A stretch of DNA of 64,000 bases. Origin: Ectobius pallidus. Taxonomy: Eukaryota; Arthropoda; Insecta; Blattodea; Ectobiidae. Both the position numbers and the translations under genes were made by a program. Positions 45,111 to 56,335 of the stretch are shown here, piece by piece (position 1 is the first letter of the stretch; each line of letters starts with the position of its first letter). The notes below the pieces were generated by a model. That model did no database searches. It saw nothing but the letters and a program-made list of their open reading frames with translations, and was not told the origin of the DNA. The stretch spans positions 153,231,265-153,295,264 of the forward strand of contig CAXKWD010000005.1 in NCBI GenBank assembly GCA_964059195.1, in the 5' to 3' direction.

Positions 45111-46227
45111 TAAATAAATAGGTCAATAGCGACTACGTCATGAACTTCAGTTCACTATATCAGACAACACAATAACAGTTGTCTAGGTTCGTACTTTAGA
45201 ATTTATGAATGGGTCAGCGATAGAGCACAAAGGTTGTCCTGATAAAAAGTTCAAACTCATTAGCGAACAGGATGTAAACATTTCGGAGGAAATAAACAAC
45301 ATGGTATAAAAAGAACTTGTAAATAAGCTCATTATACCACTGAAAACAGCGCCAAGAATAATATTGCCGATCAATTTATGGATGGCTACAAATCCTTTCG
45401 AAGGAGCCCCGGGGATTAGCGGCTTGGTCTTAAACCTCAGAAATAATTGTAAACAAGAAAGGCAAACAGGAAGTTCCTGAGTTTGATCTTCGGCGAGGTC
45501 ATTGTGACTTTTCATTTGGAATAATCCTTCTGGTGGTATTATACATCTGAAGTCAACTCAGTCCCCGGGTCGCCAAAAATTAAGCGACGGGCCATAATGC
45601 GGCCTCCGGGCCGCGGGTTGAAGACCACTGGTCTAGAGTCTACTAATCTGTCGTAGATGTGAATGACGTAACGGCTATCCATCCTTTTTTTAATACCTAT
45701 AGAGAAACTAGAAACACCAAATTTTGCACGTTTATGGACGTTGGATGTGCCAATACGATTGCCCAATTTTACAATCCTAGCTGTCGTATAACTATGTCGA
45801 AAACTACATTATATAAGGAAAGTATACAAAATGTACTTAAAAGCAAAGAAATCTTTTTGTATCTAAGATATAACCGGTGGAGACGACAAAAAGTCACAGG
45901 ACCAAGCTTGTAGATCTCTCGAAATCAATTACTGTTAGTGCAATAGGGTTTATTATACGACCTACCGTTTAGCTACTACAAAACTCCAAGGAGGATCTAC
46001 ACAGACTTTTCAGTTGTGTCCGCTATTTGGAATGTTTTTCATGGGTAAAAAATTAAAAATCCTTACTTTTGGAATACTTCCACCGGTTTGAGGCTATAAG
46101 CTGTAAGTACGCCGAATTTTAAGTTTATGGCTCATTTGGAGCAAACAACATGTCAGTTAGCACGCGGCTTTGCAGTAGTGATTTGCTATTTAAAAAGCAT
46201 GTGACCGTTAATTGGTTGTTACTCCGG
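45111..46227. other. Unassigned, includes a hAT-like right end
   Basis: GGCCGCGGGTTGAAGACCACTG ends at 45632; its complement CAGTGGTCTTCAACCCGCGG is a hAT-style terminus. The minus-strand 110-codon frame at 45183-45515 is unrecognised. 46060-46180 resembles 58095-58215 at a diverged level. Confidence 0.4.
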
Positions 46228-46956
46228 CAGGGCCGTGGAAAGAAAGCAAGGGCCCCAGGAACAAATTTTCCCGGGCCCACGTCAAATATTAAATTCACTA
46301 CCCAACTCGCCCTTTATAACGTATGCAACAAAAAGATTATGTAATGATATTACATAATTATTAAGTGCCATAATGGTACCGGTACTTTATGAGATTGTAT
46401 GAGATTGTCTGATAGACAGTACTGTCTGTCTGTCCGTGTCTCTAAGCGCGGTAACTCAAATACGCTTTATCGGATTTTCATAAAACTTGGTATACCATTT
46501 ATAACGCCCTTGGGACGAAGCCTGTTGATTTTGGACCAAATCGGTTAACTGATGCCGGGCACGAAACGGAAAAATACATTAAAATGTTCTAATTAGGAAC
46601 AATTTTATCTGTATGTACCAGTTTAATCTTTTTGATTTTACATGGCGAACGTAGTGAGGCCTACTATTGAATCCAAAAGGATTTCTGCTTGTACTTTTCA
46701 AAAATAGCAATTTTTCTTCAAGAATAATCCGTTTCAGATTAACTGATTAATTCCGTGACAACGTTATAAGTTATGACAGAACATTGCAGATAAAATAATC
46801 ACATTAAACATAACTTAGGCATTTTATTGACTTATAACAAATTTTATTTTAGAGTAAATTTAGAAAGTGAAAAATAAAACCTGGTCGTCCAGGCCCCAAA
46901 ATGGGCCCGGGCCCCGGGGCTGCAGCCCCGGCTGCCTCTCCCTCTCGTCGGGCCTG
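46228..46956. mobile_element. hAT MITE with TACTCCGG target duplication
   Basis: Starts CAGGGCCGTGGAAAGA and ends CTCTCGTCGGGCCTG. Perfect TACTCCGG at 46220-46227 and 46957-46964. GC-rich subterminal segments, AT-rich middle, no transposase. Confidence 0.93.
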
Positions 46957-47598
46957 TACTCCGGTACCGGCGGTCAACTGACTGCCCAAAATCAGTGGTC
47001 TTCTTCCTATGGACGTTATAAGTGTGTATATTAAGTTTTATGAAAGTCTGATAAAGCGTTAATCGCGCGGACATACATTTTTCCCATCCACCATATAATC
47101 TTAGAAAGCACCAAACTGGCACTTAATAAATAGTTGCTAAATTTGCTGTGGTACCATGCGCTTCGTACTCTAAAATAATAAAACTTCCAATGTTACTGCT
47201 TTATAATTTTTCCCCAATTAAATAATTGCTATGATTCTTATGTCGGAAAGGTAATTGTATTGCTTGAGGTAAGCTAAAGAAAATGAACGTTAACCATAAA
47301 TTGCAAGAGCATTTTATCTATAAATTACTCATGACATGTTAAAATACAATGTGAAAACTTGACAGTTAAATATACCATTAAAATGAATTTTATTTACTTA
47401 TATGACCATTAAATCCCTTTTTCACATGGCTAGTACTTCGTTATTTAACTGTAATTGCATTGTTCCGACAAATCTCGGAAAACCTGATTCAACAATTGCA
47501 GTTGATGATGCTAACAAAATAAGAGAGTATGTTGCTAAGGGACAATGGAACTTTCCGTTACTAGGTGGGAAATAAATCATGGAATAACTGCTCGTATA
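46957..47598. other. AT-rich, nothing recognised
   Basis: No coding content or repeat boundaries identified. Confidence 0.4.
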
Positions 47599-47816
47599 CA
47601 GAGGCGTAACGAGGGGGGTTTTAGGGGTTTGAACCCCATGAAAAAAAGGAAAATTGTACAATTTTTTTAAGTCTGTTTATAAATTACTTAATACGAGTAT
47701 AAAGCGTGGGAAGCTTAAAACTCGTTATTGTGCATCTTAATTTTTAAAATTTTCCGGAGGAGGACCCCCGAACCCCCCTCTCCATGGGGGGTATTCCATG
47801 CCTGGTTACGCCTATG
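47599..47816. mobile_element. hAT MITE with CTCGTATA target duplication
   Basis: CAGAGGCGTAACGAGGGGGG at the left, CCTGGTTACGCCTATG at the right. Perfect CTCGTATA at 47591-47598 and 47817-47824; 218 bp. Confidence 0.93.
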
Positions 47817-47824
47817 CTCGTATA

Positions 47825-48953
47825 TGATCTAGGATTAAGCAAACGATGAATATTAATCTTGTGGGTTTTTGCCCAAAATAAGTTAAGTTACTGAAGAATT
47901 CATACATTTGCCTTTCACTTCATAATGCAGTAATTATTGGATAATGCAAAAATTATAATTATTTGAAGATACAAGTAAAAGTCAAGTAATATTTTCTGCA
48001 ATACATAAATACTAATTACAAGACCGACACAGAGAATAAACCAATAGGGCGCAAAGACAGTATTTGAGGACACAAGCAGAAGGATATGCCCTTTCACTTT
48101 TCGACGGGAGTTTAAGACCCTCCAGTACCGAAGACTAATTCTGACGTGTAAATATCTTTAAAACCGGTCTTAGGGGGAGTCACTTGCTAAAACCACCTGT
48201 AACGGATGTACATCAAGACTGGACAAATTAATGTAGAAACCGGCCTCAGTAGGCTTATTTCATTCCTGATACTGAATAGAAAAACCTTGGCTACGATGCA
48301 GTTTTTTTTTATTTTATTTTTTACTTTTTTGTAAATCTAAGCCTTGCTTTAGCTCATGGGTCTTTAAACCGCTGCCCACAGATACGTTTAATTTGGCCCT
48401 CAAGAGTTCTGTTACAGGTCACCAGTATTGTTTTCAGTTTTAGATCAGTTTAAAATCAATTAATGTGTTTTCTACTTTCTTCACCGTGGCTATTGGTGGA
48501 ATGCAATACGGAATTAATAGATCTGCAGTGTAACTGTGTGCTAAAAGAAAAAAATCAAAGATGTTAGAGTCACCGATTTCTTGGATAGAGCCTCTTTTCC
48601 AGAAATGAATTTTCATGCTCTTAAGACGATGTCCCTTTTTGTAATTACCTGCGTATATGAGCAACTATAGTATTTTCAAGAATGTAGACTAAAACCAGAA
48701 CTCGAATGATCAACACCCATCTAGAGAACTCAGTAAGAATTGCTGTGTCACACATAAAACCAAATATTGACAAGTTGGTGAAAATCAAACAGTGGCAGGC
48801 GCCTCACTAAAGAAGATTTGTGCAAACATGGTATGTTCTTTTTTATAAGAATGCAATTTTATTTTCATCTTGTATGAGTAAATTTTCTGAATTAGTTTGT
48901 ATTCAAGAAAAAAAAATTAATTCATCGGTAGTTAGGGATTTATGGCCGGTTTC
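47825..48953. other. AT-rich, nothing recognised
   Basis: No coding content or repeat ends that I can pair. Confidence 0.4.
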
Positions 48954-49369
48954 TATAAACTCGCGAATTACCTATGGGTAAATTATCTAATGCACAGAAT
49001 TTACACAATTTACACAAGAATAATACCACACAAACACAAATAATTTAAAGATAGCAATCACTTACACTTGTGGCGAGTTTCTAGATAAATGTCCTCTAGG
49101 TAAATATGAAAATGACAGAAAAAATGTTCCTACAAACTCGGGCTAGATCTGTCCAAGGGTAAATCTTTGGGTTAATTTGTCCTTTCATGGATGGCTGGAT
49201 AAAATTTAACCTTTCATAGGATCAATAACAATGAGAATCAAAGCCTTCTGAATTAAATTAACTGTACAACTCCAAGGCCTTGCTCATTATACCATTGTAG
49301 GTTAAATGGAACTAATTTGTCCATGGGTAATTTACCCATAGGTAATTCACAAGTTTGTAGAAACCGGGC
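48954..49369. mobile_element. MITE with about 40-bp terminal inverted repeats
   Basis: Left end GGCCGGTTTCTATAAACTCG then AATTACCTATGGGTAAATTA; the right end is its near inverse (complement GCCCGGTTTCTACAAACTTG). GGGTAAAT-type words recur inside. The flanks (TTTAT, ATTAA) do not give a clean duplication. Confidence 0.85.
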
Positions 49370-50037
49370 ATTAAACAAAGTTCATATTCTTCCATGCGCC
49401 CTCGATTCGATTGACAGACTTTTGACTTCACTTCTGAGGCTCAACTCGTTCCGTTTGCAACCGGACTATGAAAAACTATCGGAAGTAGGCCTACAGCCGC
49501 AGTTCCACTCTTCTACTTCTTTATATATTATAAATAACAGACAAAACAGTTCTGAAAATTGCACCATAGCATTTCAATAAATAAATAAACTACGAGTATT
49601 TCGGCCCACCTTGTGATAATTTTCTGTTATGTAGCCCACGCCCATAGAGGTTGGCCCATCACCGACCTAGTGCGAGTTCAACAGAAATTCATATCGTTCA
49701 CCTTCACTAGCGATTTCCAATGCTATCAAGAAGCTAGTTCATGGCATTCGTTCAAATGCCTTGGGGGCATACTACAACCTTGTTTAATTAAAGCTAACCT
49801 TGTTTTTTTGTCCGGTTTGTTAGTATTGTCAGCGGAAACCACTAAAAAAACAGTATTGGTTCTTTGTCTCTACTTCTATTATGTCAATTTTATTTAGTTG
49901 CACATAATATGTGCATAATATATTTTTAAAAAATAATACAAGTGAGAATGGATGGATACTTCCTGGGTTAACGCTCGACAATAGTCACTCATTATTGACT
50001 GACTTACTGGTGGTTTTCGCATAACTAATCTATTCTG
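49370..50037. other. Nothing recognised
   Basis: No coding content or repeat boundaries identified left of the long inverted repeat. Confidence 0.4.
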
Positions 50038-51199
50038 AGATATAGTCCAGTCAATAAACGTCGAAAAACACCAAATAGAAAAAAAAAATCGTGTAGTTTT
50101 GAAATTTTGCAGAGATGTCGGAGGGAGTCTCCTGAATAACATACTAAAAGTCCCCGAAGGTGGGGGGTGAGCGGGGGGCAGGGGGGCCAGCAGAAGGTCA
50201 CTTTTTTAGGCTTTTGGCTTATATCTAAACAATGGTGCATCGTAGAGGAAAACGTGCTATATACAAAATTAAAGCTGATAAAATTTCCTACAAGTTTGAT
50301 CCTACACATTTCTTCCTATTTCCAATAGTTTTCGAGATATCCGCCAACGAAAATAACAAATTTTCGAAAAAACCTCTTTCGCCTCGCGCTTTTTGACACA
50401 CTTTGCCTTCTAGCGCTTCAGCCCTTAGGTATACAGCAATGTTCTCATGAAAGAAGTTGTAGGGAAATAAATTCGCTTTAAAGTGAGTAGTAATTTGTTA
50501 TTTTGTCTTCAAATGTTCAAAAGTTATAACAATTTTAAGTTTCGGTCAAATTTCGAGATTTCGAAAGAAAACCGTACATCGCACTTACCCTATATTTAGG
50601 GGTTACAATTTTGTATATAAACTGTATATTGTGTATTTACATCATGAAACAAGTGAATAAATATCACACAACTATTAAAGTTGAATTTATTAAAAATTCG
50701 ATCACGGTACAAGCACAGGACATGTAATGGGAAATACATTATATTCCAGGCAAGAAAGGAAAAATAGGCACACAAAAAATCATGTAGTTTTGAAATTTGG
50801 CAGAGATGTGGGGGAAAGTGTCCTAAACAACACAGTAAAAGTCCCCATGGATAGGGGGTGAGCGGGGGGCACTTTTGAATGTCATTTCTCTCAGTTTTCC
50901 CTAAACACACAAAAGCTATGGGTTCTAGCAAAAATCAGTTTATTCACAAAATTAAACTACATAAAAGTTCTTATAAAATTGATCTGAATGATATTTTTGT
51001 GGATTTAATAGTTCAGGAAATAGAAGGATATGAAGTATGACATAGTTCTGGAAATTCTGTTTTACATACACCTATATATTATATTTTTTAACGAAAATGA
51101 AAGCAGAGATAAATAAATTACCATGATGCCAAGCAAGCAAACTAGTTCTTAGAATAATATTCGTAAACATCAAAAATATTAAACTCATTATTACTATTA

Positions 51200-51246
<47 letters not shown>

Positions 51247-53088
51247 AAGCTTACAGAAATCTCATGGTATGAGTTTACGTTTTAAGCAATATAAACCAGG
51301 CCTATTATCCGTTATATTTTTCTTATAAAATATCATTTGGAAAAATTTTAAATAGTTAGATATATTTAGAAATTATAAGACCTAGTAGGCCTACATAGTA
51401 CTTTAAATAAATGTTAATTGTCTATTTCTTTCAGTTTCCAATACTGGAATCCTAGTACATCGAATGATAAGTTAGGGTTATATTATTCTATCTACCGAAC
51501 ATTCGGTATTTATACACATATAGAACGTTAATTAAAGAGTGCCTGAACATCTAATTTTGCTTGGACGTCATCAATTTTAAACTTTTCTTCTTCTTCTAAT
51601 GGTATACTTGTTGGTGCACGTACCATGCCAGGTTCCACAAACGGATGAGCATTTAATACCAGCTTTTCTGCATCCATATCTTCTACCACACCGAGTTGCA
51701 CAGTGACAAAATATGTGCAAATATTCTCAGAAGCCACATAGACAAGTAAACATTTTTTAAAGTAATAGGTAGGTCTACAATATCTAAATATGACTAATTC
51801 CTTACCATCTTTCAAAATACCGGTAATTTTTTTAACGAAACACAAAAGGCTAAGCTTTACAACAAGAATAATAATAATGATGATAATAATTATAATTATA
51901 ATTAATTATAATAATAATTAGATATAATGTAATTATGTGTAACGCGTTAACCATTAGTAAGTATATTTTTCTAAGAATTAGTTTGCTTGCTTGGCATCAT
52001 ACTAATTTAATTATCATATGCTTTCATTTTCGTTAAAAAATATAATATATAGGTGTAGGCCTATGTAAAACATAATTTCCAGAACTATGACATACTTCAC
52101 ATCCTTCTATTTCCTGAACTATTAAATCCACAAAAATATCATTCAGATAATTTTACAAGAACTTTTATGTAGTTTAATTTTGTGCATAAACTGTTTTTTG
52201 CTGGAACCCATAGCGTTTGTGTGTTTAGGGAAAACTGCGAGAAATGACATTCAAAAGTGCCCCCCACCCCCCGCTCACCCCCTATCCATGGGGACTTTTA
52301 CTATGTTGTTTAGGACACTTTCCCCCCACATCTCTGCCAAATTTCAAAACTACATGATTTTTTTTGTGCCTATTTTTCCTTTCTTGCCTGGAATATAATG
52401 TATTTCCCATTACATGTCCTATGCTTGTACCGTGATCGAATTTTCAATAAATTCAACTTTAATAGTTGTGTGATATTTATTCACTTGTTTCATGATGTAA
52501 ATACACAATATACAGTTTATATACAAAATTGTAACCCCTAAATATAGGGTAAGTGCGATGTACGGTTTTCTTTCGAAATCTCGAAATTTGATCGAAACTT
52601 AAAATTGTTATAACTTTTGAACATTTGAAGACAAAATAACAAATGACTTACTCACTTTAAAGTGAATTTATTTCCCTACAACTTCTTTCATGAGAATATT
52701 GCTGTATACCTAAGGGCTGAAGCGCTAGAAGGCAAAGTGTGTCGAAAAGCGCGAGGCGAAAGAGGTTTTTTCGAAAATTTGTTATTTTCGTTGGCGGATA
52801 TCTAAAAAACTATTGGAAATAGGAAGAAATGTGTAGGACCAAACTTGTAGGAAATTTTATCAGCTTTAATTTTGTATATAACATGTTTTCCTCTACGATG
52901 CACCATTGTTTAGATATAAGCGAAAAACCTAAAAAAGGGACCTTCTGCGGGCCCCCCTGCCCCCCGCTCACCCCCCAACTTCGGGGACTTTTAGTATGTT
53001 ATTCAGGATACTCCCTCCGACAACTCTGCAAAATTTCAAAACTACACGATTTTTTTTTTCTATTTTTCATTCGTTGCCTGGACTAATA
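50038..53088. repeat. 3-kb long inverted repeat (hairpin-capable)
   Basis: Arm 1 (about 50038-51169) and arm 2 (about 51963-53088) are inverted copies, roughly 95 percent alike by eye, from a shared TAGTCCAG outer end to a shared GATGCCAAGCAAGCAAACTA inner end. Each arm holds two related subunits with G-rich GGGGTGAGCGGGGGGC blocks (near 50163 and 50855, complemented in arm 2). The stem may extend through facing TTA/AAT microsatellites (51190-51246, 51864-51925). The loop carries a 105-codon minus-strand frame. A foldback transposon or a hairpin-RNA source are both possible. Confidence 0.88.
51528..51845 (-). CDS. Unrecognised 105-codon frame in the hairpin loop
   Basis: Acidic C-terminal text (LEEEEKFKIDDVQAKLD) and a central NAHPFVEPGMVRAPTSIP segment read like real protein, possibly a 3' exon or a transposase end. 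The first 40 residues are less convincing. No family recognised. Confidence 0.3.
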   Translation of the reverse strand: MCFVKKITGILKDGKELVIFRYCRPTYYFKKCLLVYVASENICTYFVTVQLGVVEDMDAEKLVLNAHPFVEPGMVRAPTSIPLEEEEKFKIDDVQAKLDVQALFN

Positions 53089-54501
53089 TTCTTACTCCAT
53101 ACTTCTTTACTTTAATAGAATGATAAATCCTGGCTCCTTTTCTTACCTTCTTGGTTGTCATGAAATATTTTATTGTTAGGTTATAAAGCACCTATTTTTA
53201 TTTCCTCTAACCATACCATAGGTACTATGGGTACTGTAGGTATTGGTTCCCTCAATTTCGAAGTTGAATTTTAACATAAATAAATGTTTTGAGGTCTCCT
53301 GAATCCAAAAATGCTACTTTCAGAAACATGTCTTTGTGTGAGTGTCTGTGAACACCCTAGCTCCAGAACAAAAAATCGTATGAAAACAAAATGTTCTATA
53401 TGGTTTAGGTATCTTCTGTGGATATGACACGAAGATTGGCGATGGCTTTCACTTATTTTTAATTCCACTTTACATGAAGAAGTTTTCGTTTTTCGTGATA
53501 TTCTCTAAAATGGCTAGCAAATTTTTTGTGTGTAAATTTTGTACATGAGGTGCTTAAACTAAGAGCTAAAACTTTATTTGAGACTTTTTTCGGGGATGCG
53601 ATGCGATGTGGTAATGACATTCTCTTAATTTTTGCAACCAATTTACATGAAGAGAATGTCATACATAATATATTATACTGAGAGGCAAAACTTTTATTTG
53701 GGCAAAGGAAGTTAGGGGGTTCACATCAGATTTTTTTCTTGTGACTATTGGAGCACAAAATGGGAAGAAAGGCAGTCCTAGTGCGTGTGTCGTTAACGTC
53801 AAATTTCGCTGGGATGTCTTTTGCCTTTTACGAATTTGCTTTATGTGTTGCAATAAATATTCCATTAAATTGTGTTTTGTTTCTGTAAACGGTCCCAGGG
53901 AAACTTACTTTCTGGACGCGCCTTGTACCTTAATATGCCTATTTCACACTTTACACACGCGGTAGTACTGCCACGTAAATATTTGCTATGCCTTATGCCC
54001 CAACCTTCTTATTAAACTTATTCAATAGTCTTGGTGAAAACTATTCCAGCTTTTCCTCTTTTAACACATAACACGTGATTAAAATTTTCCACTTAATGTT
54101 GGAAATTCAAGAAAATATAAACGTCACTGAACCTTCGCCTACCTCTTCCAGTGTTGTTAGTCAGGTATTTCACATGATAAGTGTTATCAACGCCACCGGT
54201 CATATCCTGACAAAAACAAACGCTGGCAACTTGCATAATACAAAAGCAATTTCTTGTGTGTTTTCACACGAGATTTATTCAAATGACGAGAAATAAATTC
54301 TTTAGAAAGAGGGCTGCTGAAAGTAATGGCTGCTGCCTATCGCCAAAATATTCTTCTTACAGAAAATTTTGACTTAAGGCAGCAGACAACGTTACGAGAT
54401 TCTGTCACATATTTCTTTCATTCTCTTGGTGAAATAGTCTTAATAAATGAAACTCGTTAGGCCTACCAATAATTTCTATAGATAAATTTGTTACCGATTT
54501 A
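53089..54501. other. Unassigned; part resembles 62380-62540 inverted
   Basis: 53395-53600 shares with the inverse of 62380-62540 the words TGACACGAAGATTGG or CCAATCTTCGTGTCA, and GAGGTGCTTA or TAAGCACCTC. No gene. Confidence 0.45.
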
Positions 54502-55371
54502 CAATGGCGTTGGGAAGGGGGGGTCCAAAGGTCCGGACCTCCCCCGAAATCTTTCTTTCTTTATCTTAGTTGTACCTCTCCCTTTTAGGATTTAAGCTAC
54601 CCAAGCTGCACGGGCCTTACAGGGCCGCGACCTGTCGGGAGAGGGATTATCTATGGTCCACAAAGATACTTTTTTAACCAGACAAGGACATGGAGGGCAT
54701 CCCCGGATGAGTGATCAGCCCAATGCCGGAGCCACCTCCGAGACGACACGAACACGTAGGACGAGACACACAATTCACAAACACACACTCCAAACAAGGC
54801 GAGGATGGGATGAAGATGATAATGACGGCCAGTTGATATCTGTTGACAACAAAGGGCCTAAAGTTACCCGACATTTGTCTAACAAACGAGGAGAAACCCC
54901 AGAAACCCCCCCCCCCACCTAGGGTACTTGTCCCGACCAGGATTCGAACCCGGGCCCGCTGCGTGGGTGGTTGACTTCCCCGAAATCAAAACCTAAAATT
55001 CTATTCTAGTTATTTAAGCTCTGTTTTGACAAATATTCAATTATTTTATTTAGAAATAAAATACTGAGCTTGTAAATGTATGCTTATTATTCCCACTGTT
55101 CCTTGTGTTACTTAACTTTTCTTATAAATCACAAAAAGTGTTATGACTTAGGTAACGATTTCTTGTTGAAGTTGGCATGTCTTACAGTATAGTAAACAAA
55201 TTTTCTAAGTAGTTTTTCAGTGCTAAAATAGCGCAAAATGTTATTTTCATTACTTCAATATTTAAACATTTTCCGGGGGTGACCCCCAAACTCCCCTTTC
55301 TTGGGGTGTAATCCATACCCCACAAACCCCCGACACTTTCTGCCCGAAATTATTTTCTGGCTACACCACTG
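54502..55371. mobile_element. hAT-like element split by a SINE
   Basis: Left end CAATGGCGTTGGGAAGG, right end GGCTACACCACTG. Flanks CCGATTTA and GCGATTTC match at six of eight positions, an eroded hAT duplication. The interior is interrupted by the SINE at 54552-54977. Related fragment at 44907. Confidence 0.7.
54552..54977 (-). mobile_element. SINE inserted in a hAT element, 10-bp target duplication
   Basis: Perfect CCCCGAAATC at 54542-54551 and 54978-54987. The complement starts with a tRNA-like head (B-box GGTTCGAATCC) and ends in an AAAGAAAG tail; 426 bp. The 89-codon plus-strand frame inside is incidental. Confidence 0.9.
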
Positions 55372-55586
55372 GCGATTTCAGTCACTTTGATAAGTATAAC
55401 AGTCTTTTGTATTTTTTTTCTCGCAGCTCGGCACACACAGTGAGTAGATGCGAGGTTGATTTGGCTGTCGAATTCTACCCTTGTTCCCTCATTTCATTTA
55501 ATAATATTTGGAGCAGTTTTCCTGATCCAGCATAATAGTCTTAAGACAGTAACATATTAAATCTTACTTCAAAGTAACATTCAGCC

Positions 55587-56335
55587 ATTTCATAATTTCG
55601 GGTGGGACCTTTTTTTGCATATTATGGCAAATATTTTTGTTCATTACATATCATAAATAATGAACTAGAACTCTTCTGCTCATTCTGTGAAATTTAGTAC
55701 GCCTTCTCCTCCATACTACATGGAAAGCATTATTTAAAATTTATTTTAAATATTTAAAATTTGTTTTTCAAAATCTATTACGGGTGGGACATAATTTGGA
55801 CAACGATTTTAATGGTGCACAAAAACAGTTCATTTGCTGTTCTGCTATTAATGTTAGACACTTAATGTTATTATTAATGAAGGTATGAGGGATGGAATAA
55901 AAGTTATAAACTGTTTCCAGATTGTCAGAACATTTATTTAACTCTTACAATAATAATTTAACTAAACTATCACCATTACGGGTGGGACAAAATGTCACTG
56001 TTTGCTATTTTACATAGTAATTAACCACTCATACTTTTTGAAGTTAATCTTATGCCAAATTGTACCTTAAGACATATATTTTCTCAAATCAAAAAAGGAA
56101 ATAGCTGATTACCCTTGACTACTTAGTTTTAATGAGTGTTAAATTCATGCTATAAATGTAAAAAAAACTGCAATGTAATAAATACATGATCGACAGATTT
56201 TACACATGAAGCAACTTCAAATACATATAATTATTTAATATTTAGTGAATTTGAGATTTTATACTTTTATTTCACTACCCAATCACACTGGTTTTATAAC
56301 ATCACTCTCTGAGGAGAAAAATTACCATCTTTTAT
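55587..56335 (+). repeat. Dispersed repeat with CCCACCCGTAA boxes, copy 2
   Basis: Inverted homologue of 26330-27110. TTACGGGTGGGACATAAT and TTACGGGTGGGACAAAAT occur at 55778 and 55977, and a variant (TTCGGGTGGGACC) at 55597. No coding frame. Confidence 0.8.

Noticed and set aside
54653..54922. 89-codon plus-strand frame
   Set aside because: Lies wholly inside a SINE with target duplications and runs antisense to it.
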